Shown here: in pieces, positions 6,763 through 10,637 of the stretch
Layout: every line of letters starts with the position of its first letter
How positions within the stretch are numbered: the first letter of the stretch is position 1
Assembly (NCBI GenBank): GCA_021815525.1
Contig: JAKAGN010000055.1
Span: 1 to 10,637 of the forward strand
From: Deltaproteobacteria bacterium
GTDB lineage: Bacteria > Desulfobacterota > Desulfobacteria > Desulfobacterales > Desulfatibacillaceae
Direction: 5' to 3'
DNA length: 10,637 bases
Notes under the pieces: generated by a model
The model's database searches: none
Told to the model about the DNA's origin: nothing
The model's input: only the letters and a program-made list of their open reading frames with translations
Made by a program: the position numbers and the translations under genes

Positions 6763-7368
6763 ATGAATGAAGACAAGCGGCCGGGCGGTTGGGAAAGGCT
6801 CCTATTGGCGGCGTCCTTCGTTCCGGTGATAGCCTTCAAGGTGATATTGAAGCTCAACGGCGCGGGGCCGGACCGGGCCAGGATCGCATCGGCGGCGGGG
6901 CTTGCGCTGGTTCTCCTGCATCTGGCGGCGAAAAGGCTTTCCTCCCACGAGGTGACTCATATCGAAAAGGCATTCCTGGCCTATCTCGGGTTTTTCGCCG
7001 CCTGCTCGTTTCTTCCCCTAGGGGGCGTTTCGGAGATTGTGGCTGGGCATTCCATAGCGATCCTCTATTTCGTCTTGTGCCTCATGGCCTCGGTCCCGCA
7101 ACTCCTGGGCCGGGAGCCCTTTTCGGCGGCCATCGCGCGCCTGCGGCAGCCGGAGGAGCTGTGGAAAACCCCCGAGTTTCACGCCATAAACCTTCGCATC
7201 TCCTTCTTTTTCGCGGGGATTTTCCTTCTTTCGTCCATTTCGGCCTTTTGGGGCCGCGAGGCCCCGGTCTTTTCCATCGCCATCCCCCTTACGCTTCTTT
7301 TCGGAGCAGGCCTTCCTTTCGCCAGGCTCTACCCGGGCCGCTACCTGCGCCGCCGGGGCAGGGCTTAA
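6763..7368 (+). CDS. Polytopic membrane protein of unknown function
   Basis: I do not recognise the function of this 201-residue protein. Hydrophobic segments at about 13-30, 41-56, 69-87, 90-112, 144-163 and 168-187 suggest six membrane helices, so it should lie in the inner membrane. The loop at 118-146 has a pattern with PF, then PEELW, then P-F and N, running into helix 5. This resembles a motif I recall from small uncharacterised bacterial integral-membrane proteins, but I cannot name the family. The basic tail (RYLRRRGRA) should face the cytoplasm. GGGAGAGG (6748-6755) lies seven bases before the ATG. It is the only plus-strand gene, divergent from the FmdE fusion-fdhA operon and convergent with the FAD oxidoreductase (43-bp gap), so it is probably transcribed alone. 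No cofactor motif or histidine pattern points to electron transfer. Confidence 0.75.
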   Translation: MNEDKRPGGWERLLLAASFVPVIAFKVILKLNGAGPDRARIASAAGLALVLLHLAAKRLSSHEVTHIEKAFLAYLGFFAACSFLPLGGVSEIVAGHSIAILYFVLCLMASVPQLLGREPFSAAIARLRQPEELWKTPEFHAINLRISFFFAGIFLLSSISAFWGREAPVFSIAIPLTLLFGAGLPFARLYPGRYLRRRGRA

Positions 7369-7411
7369 GCGTAATCCGCCGTTATTTTCCGGGTCGCGCC
7401 CGTTTCGGCCC

Positions 7412-8548
7412 TCAGGCCCGCGCCTTGCTTTCCTCTTCCGGCAGGCGCATCCATCCGGGCACCGCAGGGTTCAAGAGCCACATGAAGCGCTGGTCCACGC
7501 GGGGCATGAGCCCAAGGACCGCCGGGACCAAGCGGCGTGGTCCCCAGGGATGGGTGGCCCACAGGAGCCTCCTGGTGAGGTAGGCCACCCTCCACCAGCG
7601 GTTCATCCGGTGAAACTCCTTGGCCGCCCCTTCGCGGTCGCGCACGGCCATGGCGGCGATCCTGCCGGAGACCAGCGCCCCGTGCACGCCTAAAACCATG
7701 GAGGGGTCCTGCATTCCGGCGAGGGTCCCGGTGAGGATGAGATCGCCGGAAAAGAGCCGCGGGTTGGAAAGGGAGCCCGTGGGGGTGCCCACCATGTTTT
7801 CGATCAGGTGCCAGCGGGGAAACTCGATGCCCTCGTCTTCCGCAAGCTGTTTCGGAAACCACTCCCTGGCCGCGGCCGAAAGCGGCTTGCCGCGCTGAAA
7901 GAGCACTGCTGCGCCGGTTCCGTTGACCGAGGCGTAGTAGGCGTAGTCCTGGGTGTGCTCGTGGTAATAGGCCACGCAAAAGGGGTTTTTGCCCTCGGGC
8001 GCCGGCCCTCCGGCGAAAAGCCCGTAGGCCCGCGTGTATGGAATGTCGAGGGCGTCGAAGGCTTCCCTGAACATGCCCGTGGCCACGATGGAGCCGGGCG
8101 GAAGGTCGGCGAAGTCCTTGCGCGTGCTTATGGGCGCGCCGAAGGAAAAGCGCACCCCGGAGTCCGTGGCCAGGCGGAAAAGGCGCATGTCGAGGGACGA
8201 GGCCCGGGATCCGCGTTCCACCATCTTCATGGGGACTTCGGGGGGAAAGGGAAGCTCGATGACCTTGCCGAAGGCCCGCAGGCGCAGGCTCGGCAGGGGA
8301 TTGCAGAAAGGCGCGGCCCCCGGGCCCTCCGAGAGGGAAAAGCCCAGGTAGCGGCTCATGGCGTCGAGGTTCAAGGGGGTCATGTCCGCGAAAGACATCT
8401 CGCGCCCGCTTACGGCTGAGGCGTGGAGCGATGCGCCGCCCACGGCCTTTTTCTGCTCCAGGACCGTTACGGAGTATCCCTCCCGGGCCAGGATTATGGC
8501 CGCTGTAAGCCCTGAAAGACCGGCGCCCACTATGGTTACTTCTTTCAT
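7412..8548 (-). CDS. FAD-dependent oxidoreductase linked to AOR
   Basis: This 378-residue flavoprotein starts with a Rossmann dinucleotide-binding motif (VGAGLSG, with G8, G10 and G13) and an acidic residue (E31) at the end of the second strand, as expected for FAD. A second family motif near 268-298 (SGDLILTG, then AGMQDPSMVLGVHGA and SGRIAA) matches the C-terminal FAD-binding part of geranylgeranyl-reductase-like and phytoene-desaturase-like oxidoreductases. There is no signal peptide or Fe-S motif. The Trp- and Arg-rich stretch at about 314-370 could touch a membrane or a partner. ATG at 8548 is preceded by GGAAGGGAG seven bases upstream. The gene follows AOR with a 29-nt gap, so they are probably co-transcribed. 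It may pass electrons between AOR and a nicotinamide or quinone pool, but this is inferred from position and the substrate is unknown. The frame stays open upstream into AOR, which is not coding. Confidence 0.85.
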   Translation of the reverse strand: MKEVTIVGAGLSGLTAAIILAREGYSVTVLEQKKAVGGASLHASAVSGREMSFADMTPLNLDAMSRYLGFSLSEGPGAAPFCNPLPSLRLRAFGKVIELPFPPEVPMKMVERGSRASSLDMRLFRLATDSGVRFSFGAPISTRKDFADLPPGSIVATGMFREAFDALDIPYTRAYGLFAGGPAPEGKNPFCVAYYHEHTQDYAYYASVNGTGAAVLFQRGKPLSAAAREWFPKQLAEDEGIEFPRWHLIENMVGTPTGSLSNPRLFSGDLILTGTLAGMQDPSMVLGVHGALVSGRIAAMAVRDREGAAKEFHRMNRWWRVAYLTRRLLWATHPWGPRRLVPAVLGLMPRVDQRFMWLLNPAVPGWMRLPEEESKARA

Positions 8549-8577
8549 GACGCGCTCCCTTCCAGTTCCACCCGGCG

Positions 8578-10497
8578 CTACGCCAGGAAGTCGAGTTTGA
8601 GCTTCTTCAAGGTTTTCTTTGTGGGGACTCCGTTTTCGTCCCAACCGCGCAGGGAGTAATATTTCGAGCGCATTTTCGTTAGCTGCACCACGGTCTTCCT
8701 GTCCCCGGGCACCAGTTCCTCGGTCAAGAAGCGCTTGGGGAGTATGTCGGTTTCCTTCCCGACGCCCTCGCGGAGGTTCAGCATCCGCTCCAGGGTATGG
8801 CCCCGGTTCCCTACGGCCAGGAAGCGGCCAAGGCTCATCTTCATGCCTGTCGCAAGCCTTATGGCCTTGGTGTGGGGCAGCATGGGAAGGTCGATGGGCA
8901 GAAGCGCCGGGGGAAGCGCCAAGGTATAATCTATGGCGGGCCAGGTTGCCGTCATGGCGAGGGCCACGGCGCGCGAAAGCTTCTTGTGGGCCGGAAGCTT
9001 GAAGACCGCCGCCGGAAGCGCGGTCCAGGAGGTGAAGAGGCAGTTGCCGCCAGCGCCGATGGCGGAAAGCAGGTTCTGGTCCAGCACCACCCAGCCGGGC
9101 TTGGAGCGGAAGTGGAGGGGATCCAGCGTAAGCGGCCCGGAGATCTCGAAGTAGATCATGTAGCCGCCGTCCAGGTGGCACGCGCCCCGGCCTGCCACCG
9201 CGTAGCCCAGGGCGTGGCCAGCCGCGGCCCGGGGCTCGTAGGCGGGAATCTCAAGACCCTTCACCTGGGCCGCGAAATCGAGGCCGCCGTACTTTCCGGC
9301 AAGCGCCCGGGTTCCAAGGGAGAGGTCCGCGCCCACGCCCTCTCGCCGGGCCATGAGGGGCAGCACCTTGTCGAAGGCGGCCACGTCGCCGAACTTCAAG
9401 CCGCTGTCCCACATGCCCTTTTCGGCTAGCTCGCAGGCGAACCCGAGGACGTTACCCGTCGAGATGGAGTCCATGCCCAATAGGTCCAGGTCACGGTTCC
9501 ACTTTATAATGGCTGGCAGATCCGAGACACCCAGGTTGGAGCCCATGAGGCACAGTATCTCGAACTCGGGCCCCTTCACGGGCTTGCCGTCTATTTCAAC
9601 CTGGCGGCCGCAGCGGATGGGGCAGGAGACGCAGCCGAAGTTTTTGGTCATGAACTCGTCGGCCAGGCGCTCGCCGGAGATTTTGTCGGCGCCCTCGAAG
9701 CTCCCCTGCCGGAAGTTGTAAGTTGGAAGGGCGTTTTTCCCGGAGAGTATCTTGACGAAAAGCGCCGTGCCGTACTTGGGCACGAGGTCGCCCGTGGCCG
9801 GGTGGCCCTTTATAAGGCTCATCCAGTCCTTGACGCAGGCCGAAAAGCCCTCGGGGTCCGCGATCGAGACCTTGCCCTTGCCGCGCGCCACCATGCACTT
9901 CAGGTGCTTGGAGCCCATCACCGCGCCCATGCCGGTGCGGCCGTGGCTGCGCTCCTGGGAAACCACCGTGGCGAAGGGCACAAGGTTCTCCCCGGCGGGC
10001 CCTATGGCCATCGTCCCGCCCTTGCCGGCCTCCGCCATCATGGACTCCTGGGCCGCCTGGGTGTCCTGGCCCCAGATTCCCGCCGCGTCGCGGATTTTCA
10101 CCCCGGCTTCCGTTATGTCGAGGTAAACCGGCTTCTCCGCGCGCCCGCGCACCACCACGCCGTCGTAACCCGCGCGCTTCAAGTGGATGCCGAAGCTGCC
10201 GCCCGAGTTGGAGTGCCCTATGGCCCCTGTCTGGGGGCTTTTCGCCGAGATGTTGTAGCGGGAGGAAGACGGCGCGCCGCTGCCGGTCAAGGGCGAGGTC
10301 ATCACCACCAGCACGTTTCCGGGCGAAAGCGGGTCCACGCCCGGGCGAAGGGCGTCCCACAAAATTCTCGCCGCCAGGAATCTTCCGCCCAGGAAAAGCT
10401 CGCGGTCCTCGTCCGAAATGGGGTACTCGCCCACCTCGCCGGCCGAAAGGTTCACGTCGAGGATTTTTCCGGTGTAGGCCGAAAATCGGGTGGACAT
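8578..10497 (-). CDS. aor: Tungsten-type aldehyde:ferredoxin oxidoreductase
   Basis: This 639-residue cytoplasmic enzyme belongs to the AOR family, which binds W (or Mo) with two pterins and one 4Fe-4S cluster and interconverts aldehydes and carboxylic acids with ferredoxin. The N-terminal domain is typical: YTGKILDVNLSAG (8-20), RYNISAKSP (80-88), GHSNSGGSFG (94-103). Cluster ligands are C289, C292, C296 and C486, spaced like C288/C291/C295/C494 of the Pyrococcus enzyme. The first pterin motif DLLGMD (338-343) and E313 are intact, and H441 (RGACH) may match the active-site His. The second pterin motif, normally Asp-x-x-Gly-x-Cys, reads GAGGNC (481-486), so the Asp is replaced by Gly. Length is near the usual 600-620. 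ATG at 10497 has AAAGGAA nine bases upstream. First gene of an operon with the FAD oxidoreductase. The substrate is not predictable. Confidence 0.92.
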   Translation of the reverse strand: MSTRFSAYTGKILDVNLSAGEVGEYPISDEDRELFLGGRFLAARILWDALRPGVDPLSPGNVLVVMTSPLTGSGAPSSSRYNISAKSPQTGAIGHSNSGGSFGIHLKRAGYDGVVVRGRAEKPVYLDITEAGVKIRDAAGIWGQDTQAAQESMMAEAGKGGTMAIGPAGENLVPFATVVSQERSHGRTGMGAVMGSKHLKCMVARGKGKVSIADPEGFSACVKDWMSLIKGHPATGDLVPKYGTALFVKILSGKNALPTYNFRQGSFEGADKISGERLADEFMTKNFGCVSCPIRCGRQVEIDGKPVKGPEFEILCLMGSNLGVSDLPAIIKWNRDLDLLGMDSISTGNVLGFACELAEKGMWDSGLKFGDVAAFDKVLPLMARREGVGADLSLGTRALAGKYGGLDFAAQVKGLEIPAYEPRAAAGHALGYAVAGRGACHLDGGYMIYFEISGPLTLDPLHFRSKPGWVVLDQNLLSAIGAGGNCLFTSWTALPAAVFKLPAHKKLSRAVALAMTATWPAIDYTLALPPALLPIDLPMLPHTKAIRLATGMKMSLGRFLAVGNRGHTLERMLNLREGVGKETDILPKRFLTEELVPGDRKTVVQLTKMRSKYYSLRGWDENGVPTKKTLKKLKLDFLA

Positions 10498-10506
10498 GGG
10501 GAGGCG

Positions 10507-10584
10507 TTCCTTTAACTTGGATTCGGGAGGTTTTGCAATTGCCTCGCTTATTGTATTTTAACCGTTAGATATTAAAAGTTTTTA
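10507..10584 (-). promoter_or_regulatory. AT-rich promoter region of the AOR operon
   Basis: The region upstream of AOR is AT-rich. On the minus strand TACAAT (10555-10550) is a good -10 candidate (five of six bases), but the -35 match is poor, which suggests an activated promoter or a different sigma factor. A perfect 8-bp palindrome GCAATTGC (10535-10542) lies just downstream, near the expected transcription start. The ribosome binding site AAAGGAA is at 10507-10513. Confidence 0.4.
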
Positions 10585-10587
10585 GGA

Positions 10588-10612
10588 GGGGTTAGGGGGA
10601 GGGGGGAAGGGG
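10588..10612 (+). other. Strong G-quadruplex motif
   Basis: Four G-runs of 4, 5, 6 and 4 bases (10588-10591, 10595-10599, 10601-10606, 10609-10612) are joined by loops of 3, 1 and 2 bases on the plus strand. This meets the canonical quadruplex pattern with short loops. It lies upstream of the AOR promoter region and next to the inverted repeat at the window end. The strand signal is direct; folding in the cell is inference. Confidence 0.6.
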
Positions 10613-10637
10613 AGACCCTTTTTGAAAAAAGGGTCTC
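10612..10637. repeat. Perfect 12-bp inverted repeat at the window edge
   Basis: GAGACCCTTTTT (10612-10623) and AAAAAGGGTCTC (10626-10637) are exact complements around a 2-base centre, forming a long stem. The repeat runs into the window end, so its outer arms may continue through the flanking G-run block. It could be a bidirectional terminator of a gene beyond the right edge, or a copy of a dispersed palindromic element. No T-run outside the stem is visible on the minus strand. Confidence 0.6.

Noticed and set aside
8549..9181. A longer N-terminus for the FAD oxidoreductase (589 codons open)
   Set aside because: The extension is antisense-like Arg/Pro/Gly-rich filler overlapping the AOR gene in another frame. 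The Rossmann motif starts right at the ATG at 8548, which has its own ribosome binding site.

Overview
This GC-rich, gene-dense window looks like chromosomal DNA of a strict anaerobe, most likely a sulfate-reducing or syntrophic deltaproteobacterium (Desulfobacterota). That is inferred from the gene content: a selenocysteine-containing formate dehydrogenase of the cytoplasmic type, a tungsten-type aldehyde:ferredoxin oxidoreductase (AOR), and an FmdE/molybdopterin-binding fusion protein. No rRNA, tRNA, CRISPR array, transposase or phage gene is visible.

Layout from left to right. An NAD(P)-dependent aldehyde dehydrogenase (ALDH) occupies 54-1619 on the minus strand. A 467-bp gap follows (1620-2086). 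It holds the AT-rich ALDH leader and promoter region, and a large nested hairpin followed by a T-tract that should terminate the next transcript. The fdhA gene (2087-4783, minus) is one reading frame interrupted by an in-frame UGA at 3722-3724. The UGA lies in a His-Cys-Ala-Arg-Thr-Sec-His context and is followed at the bacterial SECIS position by a hairpin with a GGUCU loop, so it reads as selenocysteine (Sec354 of 898). Immediately upstream in the same operon is a 567-residue FmdE-MoCF fusion (4804-6507, minus) with a TTG start. Its promoter (TTGACA-17-CATAAC) is overlapped by a perfect inverted repeat that could be an operator.

A 255-bp divergent region leads to an orphan polytopic membrane protein on the plus strand (6763-7368). 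Convergent to it is a second minus-strand operon: a tungsten-type AOR (8578-10497) followed 29 nt later by an FAD-dependent oxidoreductase (7412-8548). The right edge holds a G-quadruplex motif and a perfect 12-bp inverted repeat cut by the window end. A related G-rich tract lies just past the ALDH gene at the left edge.

How the genes may work together (inference): AOR interconverts aldehydes and carboxylic acids with low-potential electrons, the FAD protein may be its redox partner, ALDH oxidises aldehydes with NAD(P), and the formate dehydrogenase interconverts formate and CO2. The FmdE-MoCF fusion is positioned to serve pterin-cofactor handling or maturation of the formate dehydrogenase. 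No diaphorase, iron-sulfur beta subunit or hydrogenase partner for FdhA is encoded here, so its electron acceptor is not shown.
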